From contig JAJZQV010000001.1 in the NCBI GenBank assembly GCA_021803025.1, forward strand, positions 1 through 64,000: a DNA stretch of 64,000 bases, given 5' to 3'. The stretch's first letter is position 1, and the number at the start of each line of letters is the position of its first letter. Shown here one piece after another: positions 26,889-35,548 of this stretch. The notes beneath the pieces are model-generated. The model ran no database searches and had not been told where the DNA came from. It worked only from the letters and a program-made list of their open reading frames with translations. This DNA is from Actinomycetes bacterium (GTDB lineage Bacteria; Actinomycetota; Actinomycetes; Propionibacteriales; Propionibacteriaceae). A program made the translations under genes and the position numbers.

Positions 26889-27692
26889 GTGACTTCGACG
26901 ACCGTGGAGCCCCGGAAGCGCCGGAAGGCACCGGCCGTCTGGGTACCCCGCGAGCACGGGGCGTGGTCGTGGCTCGTCAGCCCGGTCATCGCCGGCACGA
27001 TCGTCGCCGGCCCGCACCTCCACCAGCTGTTCCTGCTCGGCGTCGCGCTCGGAGGCTACCTGTTCTTCAACGCCGCCTCCTGGTGGGCGAAGATGCCGTT
27101 GAGACGGCGCGGCGAGGCCGTACCTGCCGTGGCCACGTACGCCGCCGTGACCGCCCTGTGGGGGATCGCGCTCCTTGTCAGCGCCGGATGGGGCGTCCTC
27201 GGATGGTTCGCGGCCCTGCTCGTACCGCTCGCCGTCGCCTACCTGCTCACCCTCCGCGGCGCCGGCCGCTCGCTCGGCAGCGGGCTCGCCACCGCAGTCG
27301 CCTCCTCAGCGCTGCTGCTCATCGCGATCCAGCCCGACCTGCCCGCGTTCCTCCGCGACCCGCGCCCGGCGTGGTGGTGGGCGGTCGCGATCATGTACGG
27401 CGCCACCGCCGGCACGCTGTTCGCCGTGAAGTCGATGATCCGCGAGAGCGGCTCGAACCGCTTCCTCGCCGCCTCCATCGCCTGGCACCTCGCGTGGGTT
27501 GTCGTCACCGGGATCGGGACCCGGTACGGGCTGCCGCTCGCGTGGCCTTCGTACTTCCTGCTCACGACCGTGCGGGCGGCCGTGCTGCCCCTGGTCGCTC
27601 GCCGTCGCTCATTGCGCCCGGGCACCATCGGCCTCGTCGAGCTGGGCCTCACCATCGTGCTGCTCGCCCTGTACGCCTGGCCCGGAGTCTAG
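26889..27692 (+). CDS. YwiC-like family membrane protein
   Basis: A 267-residue protein with eight or so membrane helices. The N-terminal PREHGAWSWLVSP motif is characteristic of the YwiC-like family, named after a Bacillus gene near nitrate reductase genes. No enzymatic role is established; some resemblance to prenyltransferase-like membrane proteins is possible. The start is GTG at 26889. It stands alone between repeat DNA and the convergent sigma-factor operon. Confidence 0.88.
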   Translation: MTSTTVEPRKRRKAPAVWVPREHGAWSWLVSPVIAGTIVAGPHLHQLFLLGVALGGYLFFNAASWWAKMPLRRRGEAVPAVATYAAVTALWGIALLVSAGWGVLGWFAALLVPLAVAYLLTLRGAGRSLGSGLATAVASSALLLIAIQPDLPAFLRDPRPAWWWAVAIMYGATAGTLFAVKSMIRESGSNRFLAASIAWHLAWVVVTGIGTRYGLPLAWPSYFLLTTVRAAVLPLVARRRSLRPGTIGLVELGLTIVLLALYAWPGV

Positions 27693-27761
27693 CCGGGGTT
27701 ACGCGCCTGCTATCCGGCGCCCGAGCCGTTCAGCCCACACGAGCCAACTGGACAGCCAGCC

Positions 27762-28829
27762 TCACGCGACGGTGAACGTCACGCGAGTCTCGTAGAACAC
27801 GCTGCCGTCCTTCATGGACAGCTCGTACACCCGGAGCGTGTACGTCCCGGCCGGTCGCGTCCCGAGCGAGATCGAGTACGAGCCCTGCGTCGGGCAGCCG
27901 CTCGTGGGCGAGGCACTGCCAGCCCCGACGACAGCCGTCCCCTGCAGCAGCTGCCACTGGAACTGCGCCTCGAACACGCACGCCTGGCCGGTCACCGTGA
28001 CCGGGGACGACACGGTCGCTCCCGGCGCCGGGCTGTCGACCCAGATCGGGACGAGGTCGGTGTACGAAGTCGACGGTCGCGAGTACGTACCCGCCGGCTT
28101 CGTGGCGAAGATCGCCTGACCGCCCGCCACCTCGACGTGCACGCCCACGTTGAGCTGCGCCGCGGCCGTCGCCGTCCAGACCAGGCTCTGCACGGCGATG
28201 CGCTGCTGGTCCGCACTCAGGCCCGTGACACCCGGCTGAGAGAGCACGATCCCCAGCTGCGTGTCAGTCGTCGTCACCGTCGCGGTCGTCCCGGCGAGCC
28301 AGGGCTTCTGCAGCCCGTACACCGCACTCCCGCTCCCCGAGCCGCCCGCGAGCGCTGCGTTCACCGCGGCCTGGACCCGCGCGGTCCGGTCACCGGGGTC
28401 GGGGAGGCTCACGAACGTACGGCTCAGCAGCCACGGCTGCACGCTCGTCCCCGTGACCACCTGGTAGAGCGGCATGGCCCACGTGCCGGCAGCCACCGTC
28501 GGCGTCTGGGGGCCCGCGGCCGTCGACGGGGTCGCGCCACCCTTCGTACCGGCCTCGTCCTTCTGCGCGGGCGCCGCAGCGCCTGAGCTCGTCGTCGTGC
28601 GCATCCCGTTGTTGCCCAGCAGGTAGCCGACCCCGAGGGCCGCGACGAGCACGAACATGGCCGCGACGCCGGCGATCCAGTAGCCGGTACGACGACGGGC
28701 CGGGGCCTCGGCGTCGAGGATCGCGTCGAGGCGATGGCTGGGGTTGATCTGGTCAGCCTTGTCGTGCAGAGACATGCGTACACCCTCTTCGAAAGATCGG
28801 AACCGCCCGAGATCGTCCATGTCGCTCAT
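27762..28829 (-). CDS. membrane-anchored GerMN/Gmad2 domain protein, partner of an ECF sigma factor
   Basis: A 355-residue protein: a cytoplasmic segment (1-47), one membrane helix (about 50-72), a Thr/Ala/Pro linker, a GerMN-like domain (about 115-235) and a C-terminal Gmad2 Ig-like domain (about 255-355; SPAPGATVSSPVTVTGQA then ETRVTFTVA). The ATG overlaps the sigma-factor stop (ATGA). This arrangement suggests that the cytoplasmic part binds the sigma factor while the outer domains sense the envelope, although no zinc anti-sigma motif is visible. The anti-sigma role is inferred from position. Confidence 0.8.
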   Translation of the reverse strand: MSDMDDLGRFRSFEEGVRMSLHDKADQINPSHRLDAILDAEAPARRRTGYWIAGVAAMFVLVAALGVGYLLGNNGMRTTTSSGAAAPAQKDEAGTKGGATPSTAAGPQTPTVAAGTWAMPLYQVVTGTSVQPWLLSRTFVSLPDPGDRTARVQAAVNAALAGGSGSGSAVYGLQKPWLAGTTATVTTTDTQLGIVLSQPGVTGLSADQQRIAVQSLVWTATAAAQLNVGVHVEVAGGQAIFATKPAGTYSRPSTSYTDLVPIWVDSPAPGATVSSPVTVTGQACVFEAQFQWQLLQGTAVVGAGSASPTSGCPTQGSYSISLGTRPAGTYTLRVYELSMKDGSVFYETRVTFTVA

Positions 28830-29353
28830 GCCGACACCTCCATCCGCTCGCGAAGCGCCCGCAGCCCGCGGTAGGCGTGCGTCTTCACCGAACCCGGAGA
28901 GATGTCAAGCGCCTCAGCGATCTGAGCCTCGGACAGGTCCGAGTAGTAGCGCAGCACGATCACCTCGCGCTGCCGGCCGGGCAGGGTCGCCAGCGCTGCC
29001 ATGAGCTGGTCGGAGTCAAGTCGCATGAGGGCTGCCTCGTCGGAGCCCGGGGCCGTCAGCCGCCCGGTCGCCTCGGCCCGGTTGCCCTCGGCCTGGGTCT
29101 CGCGCCGCACCACCATGAGGTGTCGCTGCACAGATCGGGCGCCGTTCACCGCGCACCGTCTCAGATACGCCACAGCCGCCTCCTCGTTCCGCAGTCTGTC
29201 CCAGTTGCGATACGTGGCGATGTACGCGTCCTGCGCGACGTCCTCAGCAGCCTGCTGGTCGTGGAGAAGCAGCCAGACGAGCCGTACGACTCCAGCCCAG
29301 TGCGACTCGTACAGCCGGCTGATGCCCTCTGTCGCCGTCTCTCGGGTAGACAC
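28826..29353 (-). CDS. ECF RNA polymerase sigma factor (SigE-family)
   Basis: A 175-residue sigma factor with region 2 (VRLVWLLLHDQQAAEDVAQD, then YRNWDRLRN) and region 4 (LPGRQREVIVLRYYSDLSE, ISPGSVKTHAYRGL). It directs RNA polymerase to its own regulon. I start it at GTG 29353, which has AGGGAG seven bases upstream; a second GTG at 29359 sits too close to that site. The downstream GerMN/Gmad2 membrane protein is translationally coupled and is its probable regulator. Confidence 0.92.
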   Translation of the reverse strand: MSTRETATEGISRLYESHWAGVVRLVWLLLHDQQAAEDVAQDAYIATYRNWDRLRNEEAAVAYLRRCAVNGARSVQRHLMVVRRETQAEGNRAEATGRLTAPGSDEAALMRLDSDQLMAALATLPGRQREVIVLRYYSDLSEAQIAEALDISPGSVKTHAYRGLRALRERMEVSA

Positions 29354-29535
29354 CGTCACACTCCCTGGACGCTCGTCGACGACCTTTCGTTGACAACTCT
29401 GCTCTTGATCAGGCCATTTGGGGGGAGATCGGGCAGTCGAGAGGCCGCGTTGCGCCCTCGGCAGGTCGAGCGGTCCGCCGTCGGGGATCCGAGTGCGGCG
29501 TTCCCTCGCCCAGGTGTCCGCCGGGTCCTCGCCCG

Positions 29536-30423
29536 TCAGCTCGCCCAGCGGCGCCGCTCTCGCGTGAGGTTCTCGCGGGCGCGCTCGGACCACAGCGCAG
29601 CGCCGGCTGACGTGCGGTAGAGCGGGTCGAGAGCGAGCAGCGAGTCGAGCACGGCGGTACGCCCGAGGCGCCACGACGCGTCGTCGACGTCCGCGTAGTC
29701 GAGCCGTACGTCCCGCACGTACACGTCGTAGCGGCCGGGGGTCGAGCCCAGCACCGCGAGGTCGGCGTCGCACAGCGCGGCGCCCGCGTCGTCGCCCGGC
29801 TCCGGGTCGTGGGTGGCGGTGAGGAGGACAAGCCGAACGACCTCGTTGACCGTACGGACGGGGAGCTCGCTGAGCATCCGCCGCGCCAGCTCGGCCGACT
29901 CGTGCTCGTCCCGGCCGGCGACACCGGCGTACACGGAGTCGTGGAACCACGCAGCGAGCCGTACGTGCCGCGACGCGGCCGCCTCACCGCCGATCTGGTC
30001 GAGCGCGTCGAGCGTCGTCAGGAGGTGGCGCACGTCGTGGTAGTGGCGATGGAGCTCGGACCAGCGGCTGAGGAGCTCCACGTACAGCTCGTGGTGCAGC
30101 CCGAGGCGGCTCCAGTGCTCCGGGAGCAGCCGTCGCGCCGTGGCGCGCGTGGGGGTCCTGTCAGGCGTACGGACGCGCATGCCGCTGGAGACGAGGCGCC
30201 GTACGAGCTCGTCGGCCGCCACGGGTACCGCACCCGCCGCGACGGCCTCCTCGTACAGGCGCTGCGGCAGGTCGTAGTGGTCGTGGTCGAAGGCCCGGGG
30301 GGACACGCCGATGGCGGTCGCGAGGTCATGCAGCTCGGTGAGGTCGCTGTCCGAGACGAGGTGCGAGAAGAGCGTGCCGTGGGCCGGCCAGCGCGGGGGA
30401 TCAACGAGGATCACGGCGCTCAT
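29536..30423 (-). CDS. DUF4031 - HD phosphohydrolase fusion protein
   Basis: A 295-residue two-domain protein. Residues 1-85 match DUF4031 (VILVDPPRWPAHGTLFSHLV, then FDHDHYDLP). Residues about 115-290 form an HD-type metal-dependent hydrolase: HRHYHDVRHL, WFHDSVYAG and LLTATHD supply His/Asp ligands. The two parts occur as separate or fused genes in actinobacteria. The substrate is unknown. The start at 30423 lies beside the 21-bp repeat locus. A 182-bp gap separates its stop from the sigma factor and should hold the sigma promoter. Confidence 0.87.
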   Translation of the reverse strand: MSAVILVDPPRWPAHGTLFSHLVSDSDLTELHDLATAIGVSPRAFDHDHYDLPQRLYEEAVAAGAVPVAADELVRRLVSSGMRVRTPDRTPTRATARRLLPEHWSRLGLHHELYVELLSRWSELHRHYHDVRHLLTTLDALDQIGGEAAASRHVRLAAWFHDSVYAGVAGRDEHESAELARRMLSELPVRTVNEVVRLVLLTATHDPEPGDDAGAALCDADLAVLGSTPGRYDVYVRDVRLDYADVDDASWRLGRTAVLDSLLALDPLYRTSAGAALWSERARENLTRERRRWAS

Positions 30424-30438
30424 CCCCGGTCATGACAC

Positions 30439-30499
30439 AGGTCCTCTCTCGGAGCAGACAGGTCCTCTCCCGGAGCGGATAGGTCCTCTCCCCGAGCGG
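30439..30499. repeat. 21-bp tandem repeat locus A (three units)
   Basis: Three contiguous 21-bp copies of AGGTCCTCTCCCCGAGCGG plus two bases. The same unit occurs at 37471, 44110 and 56432, and singly near 43389. All copies are intergenic. Confidence 0.85.
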
Positions 30500-30508
30500 C
30501 GCATGGTT

Positions 30509-30793
30509 CTATCGCCGACGGGCCGTGCCGAAGACGCCGCGGACGATCTCGCGGCCGGCCGAGCGGACGGACTTCTTGAACACGTTCGACTGGGCGACCT
30601 CCTCGACCACCGACTTCTGGCGGGCCTGCGGGTGTGGCGGAGCCCCGGCCTCGCGCTCGGCCTGCCGCTGCCGCTGCTCGGCCTGCTTGTCGGCGGCAGC
30701 CTGCTGCTCGGCCTCAGGCGTCGGCGCGCCGTTGGGGTCCATGACCGTGACGACCGCCTCGCCGATGCCGGTCTGAACCATGCCGTCAGCCAT
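30509..30793 (-). pseudogene. orphan C-terminal fragment of a HerA-like helicase (DUF853/YjgR family)
   Basis: A 94-codon frame whose sequence resembles only the C-terminal end of DUF853 ATPases: it opens with a QTGIGEAVVTVMDPNGAPTP-like segment, has a charged helical linker, and ends in SVRSAGREIVRGVFGTARRR. The ATP-binding body (normally 400 or more residues) is missing; sequence upstream in the frame is unrelated. No clear ribosome site precedes the ATG. I regard it as a truncated remnant, though a small expressed protein cannot be excluded. Confidence 0.6.
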
Positions 30794-30913
30794 GCGCACA
30801 GACTGGCACAGCGCCTCCCGTTCGGCACCGGCCAGCAACAGCCGGGTGCTCCCCAGGGCTGCACGCCGGTAGTCTTCGAGGCGACTACGAGGCCCCTCCC
30901 CGAACGGACGACC

Positions 30914-32437
30914 ATGTTCAGCACACGCCTCACCATCGACCCCCGCTTCGCCATCGGCGACGTCTCCCGACGGCTCTTCGGCTCGTTCGTCGAGCACCTC
31001 GGACGCTGCGTCTACGACGGGCTGTACGAGCCGGGGCACGAGCTGGCCGACGAGAACGGCTTCCGGCGCGACGTCGTGGATCTGGTCAAGGAGCTCGGCG
31101 TGTCGACGGTCCGCTACCCCGGCGGCAACTTCGTCTCCGGGTTCAGGTGGGAGGACAGCGTCGGGCCGCGCGAGCAGCGCCCGCGCCGGCTCGACCTCGC
31201 CTGGCACTCCACCGAGACCAACCAGGTCGGCCTCCACGAGTTCGCGCAGTGGCTCGAGCTGGTGGGCAGCGAGCTCATGCTCGCGGTGAACCTCGGGACG
31301 CGCGGGACGGCGGAGGCGCTCGACCTGCTCGAGTACGCGAACATCCGCGGCGGGTCGACGCTCAGTGACCAGCGTGTCGCCAACGGCCGTACCGAGCCGT
31401 TCAACGTCCGCATGTGGTGCCTCGGCAACGAGATGGACGGCCCCTGGCAGCTCGGGCACAGCAGCGCCGACGCGTACGGGACGCTGGCGTCCCAGACGGC
31501 CAAGGCCCTACGCCAGCTCGACCCCGACGTCGAGCTCGTCGTGTGCGGGTCGTCGGGTGCGAGCATGCCGACGTTCGGCGAGTGGGAGCGCGTCGTGCTC
31601 GGCCACACGTACGACGACGTCGACTACATCTCGTGTCACGCGTACTACCAGGAGCGCGACGGCGACACGGCCGGCTTCCTCGCCTCCGCCGTCGACATGG
31701 ACCGGTTCATCGAGTCGGTCGTCGCGACCGCCGACCACGTCGGTGCGGCCCGCAAGAGCAGCAAGCGCATCGCCATCTCGTTCGACGAGTGGAACGTCTG
31801 GTACATGACCCGCTTCGAGGACGAGGAGCGCATCACCGGCCTGGACAACTGGCCGGTCGCGCCCCGCCTGCTCGAGGACACGTACTCCGTGCTCGACGCG
31901 GTCGTCGTCGGCAACCTGCTCATCTCGCTGCTCAAGCACGCCGACCGGGTGACGTCCGCCTCGCTCGCGCAGCTCGTCAACGTCATCGCCCCGATCATGA
32001 CCGAGCCTGGCGGCCCGGCGTGGCGGCAGACGACGTTCTTCCCTTTCGCGACCACCTCCCGCCTCGCCCAGGGGCGCGCCCTCGACGTACGGCTCGAGTC
32101 GCCCACGTACGAGACGAGTGCGTACGGGCAGGTGCCGCTCGTCGACGCGGTCGCCACCCACGACGCGTCCGGCGGGACCACCTCGGTCTTCCTCGTGAAC
32201 CGCTCGCTCGACGACGAGGCCGAGGTCGTCGTGGACGTGGCGGCCCTCGGGGGCGTGAGGGTGGCGTCCGCGCAGTCCCTGTACGACGAGGACCTCCACG
32301 CCGCCAACACGCTCGACGACCAGGAGCGCGTGTCGCTGCGTCCCACGCCCACGTGCGAGCTCGCCGGCGGCAGGCTCCGGCTCACCCTGCCGCCCGTCTC
32401 GTGGACGGCCGTCGAGCTGGACACGGTTGCCCTCTGA
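30914..32437 (+). CDS. GH51 alpha-L-arabinofuranosidase
   Basis: A 507-residue glycoside hydrolase family 51 enzyme, normal in length. It shows RLFGSFVEHLGRCVYDGLYE near the N terminus, RYPGGNF, the acid/base Glu173 in GNEMDGP and the nucleophile Glu292 in DEWNVWY, followed by a C-terminal beta domain. It releases terminal L-arabinofuranose from arabinan or arabinoxylan oligosaccharides. No signal peptide is visible, so it is cytoplasmic and acts on imported oligosaccharides. The ATG at 30914 is chosen because family homology begins there. No arabinose transporter lies next to it. Confidence 0.95.
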   Translation: MFSTRLTIDPRFAIGDVSRRLFGSFVEHLGRCVYDGLYEPGHELADENGFRRDVVDLVKELGVSTVRYPGGNFVSGFRWEDSVGPREQRPRRLDLAWHSTETNQVGLHEFAQWLELVGSELMLAVNLGTRGTAEALDLLEYANIRGGSTLSDQRVANGRTEPFNVRMWCLGNEMDGPWQLGHSSADAYGTLASQTAKALRQLDPDVELVVCGSSGASMPTFGEWERVVLGHTYDDVDYISCHAYYQERDGDTAGFLASAVDMDRFIESVVATADHVGAARKSSKRIAISFDEWNVWYMTRFEDEERITGLDNWPVAPRLLEDTYSVLDAVVVGNLLISLLKHADRVTSASLAQLVNVIAPIMTEPGGPAWRQTTFFPFATTSRLAQGRALDVRLESPTYETSAYGQVPLVDAVATHDASGGTTSVFLVNRSLDDEAEVVVDVAALGGVRVASAQSLYDEDLHAANTLDDQERVSLRPTPTCELAGGRLRLTLPPVSWTAVELDTVAL

Positions 32438-32460
32438 GGCTCGCGGGTAGGCTGACGGCC

Positions 32461-32754
32461 GTGATCTTCAAGCGCGTGGGGGAGTCGAGGCCGTACCCCG
32501 ACCACGGCTACGTCCAGAAGCAGTGGGCGGCCGTCACCCCACAGCAGGTGCGCCTGGACCAGCTCGTCACGACGAAGCGGATGCTGGACCTGGAGCTCCT
32601 GCTGGAGGAGGACTCGACGTTCTACGGCGACCTCTTCGCGCACGTCGTGAAGTGGCGTGGCGAGCTGTACCTCGAAGACGGATTGCACCGAGCCCTGCGC
32701 GCGGCCCTCCAACAACGGCAGACTGTGCACGCTAGGGTGCTCGAACTGAAGTGA
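32461..32754 (+). CDS. conserved small actinobacterial protein (often labelled VapB-family antitoxin)
   Basis: A 97-residue protein starting at GTG 32461 (VIFKRVGESRPYPDHGY) and containing VRLDQLVTTKRMLDLELLL and FYGDLFAHVVKWRGELYLED. It belongs to a strongly conserved actinobacterial family that databases label as a VapB-type antitoxin, but no toxin gene is nearby. Its regular neighbour, as here, is a LytR C-terminal domain protein starting 4 bp downstream. The antitoxin label is doubtful; the pairing suggests a cell-envelope or growth role. Confidence 0.85.
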   Translation: MIFKRVGESRPYPDHGYVQKQWAAVTPQQVRLDQLVTTKRMLDLELLLEEDSTFYGDLFAHVVKWRGELYLEDGLHRALRAALQQRQTVHARVLELK

Positions 32755-32757
32755 ACG

Positions 32758-33315
32758 GTGGTGCAGGTGTCCGTACGTGATGTGATCCGTCTTCTGCGGA
32801 CGCCGGTCACGCTCGTCGTCCTCCTCGTCGTCCTCGGCTACGGCGCCTGGTGGGGCTACAAGGCCGTCCTCACCGTCCCGGTCAGCACCGCCAACGCCTG
32901 CGTCTCGCAGCCGGTCACCCAGCTCACCCCGGACAAGGTCACCGTGCGAGTCCTGAACGGCGGGAACATCAAGGGGTACGCGACCGAGGTGGCCAAGGCG
33001 CTCAAGGCGCGCGGCTACAACATCTCGGTCGTGAGCAACACCCAAGAGACGATCACCACGCCCGTCATCGTCGGCGGATCGGTCGACCTGCCCGCCATGA
33101 AGCTCGTCGCCAGCAACTTCCCCGGCGCGACGCTGCGGGCCGACAACCGCAACGACGGCACGGTCGACGTGCTCGTCGGCGAGAAGACCGACAAGACGAT
33201 GCCGGCTACGGGTTTCGCGACCGCCGTGCCCGTACCGAACGGGAACGCCTGCCTCCCCAAGTCGGCTGTCTCCTCCGCGACCCCCAGCGGCAGCCCCACC
33301 ACGAAGGCGTCGTAG
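32758..33315 (+). CDS. LytR C-terminal domain-containing membrane protein
   Basis: A 185-residue protein with one N-terminal membrane helix (about 17-36) and an outer LytR_C domain (about 60-145; VTVRVLNGGNIKGYATEVAK, GYNISVV, then the DGTVDVLVGE end), followed by a Ser/Pro/Thr tail. LytR_C domains accompany LytR-CpsA-Psr cell-wall ligases, but the catalytic LCP domain is absent here. GTG starts at 32758 or 32761 or the ones just downstream are possible. It is coupled to the 97-residue gene upstream. Confidence 0.87.
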   Translation: MVQVSVRDVIRLLRTPVTLVVLLVVLGYGAWWGYKAVLTVPVSTANACVSQPVTQLTPDKVTVRVLNGGNIKGYATEVAKALKARGYNISVVSNTQETITTPVIVGGSVDLPAMKLVASNFPGATLRADNRNDGTVDVLVGEKTDKTMPATGFATAVPVPNGNACLPKSAVSSATPSGSPTTKAS

Positions 33316-33390
33316 GCGGGGCGTCTGTGGCCGTTTGGTGCGGCGATCCTGTCGGGCTCGGTTCCGGCGGCGAGCGCCCGCCCGGTCGAC

Positions 33391-33426
33391 GAGCCTGCGC
33401 CGCTGCGAGGAGCCTGCGCCGTTGCG
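33391..33426. repeat. short direct repeat
   Basis: GAGCCTGCGCCGYTGCG occurs twice in a row (19-bp period) in the 118-bp convergent space between the LytR_C gene and the antiporter gene. No terminator hairpin with a T tract is seen. Confidence 0.5.
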
Positions 33427-33433
33427 TACGGTC

Positions 33434-34915
33434 TCAGTCCGTTCCCCGCCAGCCGGCGAGGCGACCCGCCCGGTCGACGGCCTTGAGCCGGTCCTCCACC
33501 TTCGCCCGTACGTTCGAGGGCGTCACGACGAGCAGCTCGTCACCGGACCGCAGGATGTCGCGGCCGTGAGGGGTGAACGTACGGTCGCCGCGGATGACGA
33601 GGCTGACCTGGCTGTTCGGCGGCAGCCGCAGCTCACTCACGGACACGCCGTGGAGCCGTGAGTCCTCGGTGATCCGCACCTGGAGCAGGTCCGCCTCGAC
33701 CTCGTCGAGGGGTGCGACCTCGATGTCGACCTCGCGGGTGTCGGTGGCCAGCCCGAGCTTCTTCGCGACCCACAACAGCGACGGGGCGTTGAGCAGGGTG
33801 AGCGCGATGACGCTCACGAACACGAGGTCGAAGACCTGGTCGGCTCCGGGCATGCCGGCGGCCATGGGAATCGTGGCCAGGATGATGGGCACGGCGCCGC
33901 GCAGGCCCGCCCACGAGACGAACACCTGCTCGCGGAGCGGGATGTGGAACGGTGACAGGCAGGCCAGCACGCTGAGCGGCCTCGCGACGATGGTGAGGAA
34001 CAGGCTCGCGACGACCGCGAGCAGCGCCACGCTCCACGTGATCCGGGCCGGCGACGCGAGGAGGCCGAGCATGACGAACAGCCCGATCTGGGAGACCCAG
34101 CCGATGCCCTCGGCGAAGGAGCGGGTGGCGTGGCGGTGCGGCAGCTTCCCGTTCGACATGACGACCGAGCAGACGTAGACCGCGGCGAAGCCGGACACGT
34201 GGGTGAGGACGCCGACCCCGTACGAGATGACGGCCCAGCCAAGCGCGGCCAGAGGGTACAGGCCGGAGCTCGGCAGCGCCAGGTTGCGCAGCAGCCTCAC
34301 CCCGACCCACCCCACGGCGGCCCCCAGCAGGACGCCGCCGATGAGCTCAGCCACGATGATGAGGGCGGTGACGGGGGCGTCGGCGTACGTCGTGTGGCCC
34401 AGCGCGAGCTCGGTCGCGGCTATGACGAGGAGCACGGTCGGCGCGTCGTTGAGGCCGGACTCCCCCTCGAGCGTCGCCCGGAGCCGCGACGGGAGCGGCG
34501 CCTTGCGGAGGATCGAGAAGACCGCCGCCGAGTCCGTCGGCGCCATGATCGCCGCGACGACCACCGCCACGGCGAGCGGGGCCTTGAGCAGCACGAGGAA
34601 GAGCGTCATGAGCGCGACCGTGACGGCGACGCCGAGCGTCGCGAGCAGTACGGACGGCCAGATCGCCGGCTTGATGTCGCTCCACGTCGTCGACAGTCCG
34701 CCTTCGGCGAGGATGAGGACGAGTGCGGCGAAGCCGAGGTCGTGGGCGAGCGCCGGGTCGGTGAAGCTCGTACCGCCGGAGGGCAGCCCCAGCAGGACGC
34801 CGAGGCCGAGGAACAGGAGCAGAGCCGGCAGCCCGAGCCGGTCGCCGATCTTGGCGACGATCACTCCGGCGACCATGACGACGGCCCCCACAAGAAGGAG
34901 GACGTCGATGCTCAT
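33434..34915 (-). CDS. potassium/proton antiporter (CPA1/NhaP2 type) with TrkA_C domain
   Basis: A 493-residue protein with about 12 membrane helices (about 5-385) of the Na+/H+ exchanger fold, including the APTDSAAVFSIL and GESGLNDAPTVLL motifs with the ion-binding Asp residues. A cytoplasmic TrkA_C domain follows (about 400-480; LHGVSVSELRLPPNS, RSGDELLVV), which senses ligand or ions. It exports K+ (or Na+) in exchange for protons. The start is ATG 34915, with GGGAGG seven bases upstream, rather than the GTG six bases earlier. Confidence 0.93.
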   Translation of the reverse strand: MSIDVLLLVGAVVMVAGVIVAKIGDRLGLPALLLFLGLGVLLGLPSGGTSFTDPALAHDLGFAALVLILAEGGLSTTWSDIKPAIWPSVLLATLGVAVTVALMTLFLVLLKAPLAVAVVVAAIMAPTDSAAVFSILRKAPLPSRLRATLEGESGLNDAPTVLLVIAATELALGHTTYADAPVTALIIVAELIGGVLLGAAVGWVGVRLLRNLALPSSGLYPLAALGWAVISYGVGVLTHVSGFAAVYVCSVVMSNGKLPHRHATRSFAEGIGWVSQIGLFVMLGLLASPARITWSVALLAVVASLFLTIVARPLSVLACLSPFHIPLREQVFVSWAGLRGAVPIILATIPMAAGMPGADQVFDLVFVSVIALTLLNAPSLLWVAKKLGLATDTREVDIEVAPLDEVEADLLQVRITEDSRLHGVSVSELRLPPNSQVSLVIRGDRTFTPHGRDILRSGDELLVVTPSNVRAKVEDRLKAVDRAGRLAGWRGTD

Positions 34916-34942
34916 CCTCACCTCCCGGCTCAGCGTGTGGCG

Positions 34943-35387
34943 TCAACCTACCAAGGGAAGTCGCCCCAGCCGCCCGGCGCTCAGCGGACGGGTGCCGCCT
35001 CCCATGCCAGCTCGGCCTTCTCGGCGTCCGATGGCGAAGCTGGCGGCGATGCTGTTGAGCGCGAGTGTTCGGATCTCGTCGTCGCTGAGGTCCAGCGCGG
35101 CCCGTACGGCCTGGACGTTGTCGTCGAGGTAGCCGCCGGAAGCACGCGGGGCCGTCCGAGCTGACGGTCACCAAGACACGCGCGCCGCTCGCGAGAGCCT
35201 GCTCGGACGCCTCCATCGCCGACTCGGCCGAGAGGTGGCGCAGCAGCGTCACGATGAGACCGGACGAGATCCCGTACCGCTCGGACGAGCGCGACAGCGC
35301 CTCGGAGACGCCCTCGAGCGCCTCGCGGGAGGAGACGCCGCGTCCGGTGTGCGCCTGGAGGTCGCAGAACACCTCGGCGCGCCGCAC
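34943..35387 (-). pseudogene. adenosine deaminase remnant, C-terminal part with frameshift
   Basis: Starting at 35387 the minus strand encodes the C-terminal third of an adenosine deaminase: VFCDLQAHTGRGV, SGLIVTLLRHLSAESAMEA and VLVTVSSDGPACF. A one-base frameshift near 35150 moves the continuation GGYLDDNVQAVRAALDLSD and IRTLALNSIAASFA into another frame. The N-terminal two thirds, with the zinc-binding His-x-His, are missing, and the break falls next to a repeat. It cannot make active enzyme. Confidence 0.8.
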
Positions 35388-35417
35388 GCCTATCCGGGGC
35401 AGTTCGAGGCCTCAGAA

Positions 35418-35512
35418 CATGCACGTCGATGGATTGACCGGTCCGAGGCGGCGCGCCCCCTTCTCGATGCCATGCAGTTCGATGGAATGACCCGTCCGAG
35501 GTGACGCGCCCC
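35418..35512. repeat. pair of ~42-bp direct repeats
   Basis: CATGCACGTCGATGGATTGACC plus about 20 further bases (35418-35459) recurs with a few changes at 35471-35512; the period is 53 bp. It lies between the adenosine deaminase remnant and the TetR gene, at the point where the remnant is cut off. Confidence 0.7.
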
Positions 35513-35548
35513 TCCACCATGAGGCGCATGCCGGGGAAACGGGCCGCC

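Noticed and set aside
32461-32754. A VapBC toxin-antitoxin locus
   Set aside because: The protein belongs to a family labelled VapB-like, but no PIN-domain toxin is adjacent; the neighbour is a LytR_C protein.
31645-33045. Minus-strand open frame of 466 codons opposite the GH51, small conserved protein and LytR_C genes
   Set aside because: It crosses three convincing plus-strand genes and has no recognisable domain.
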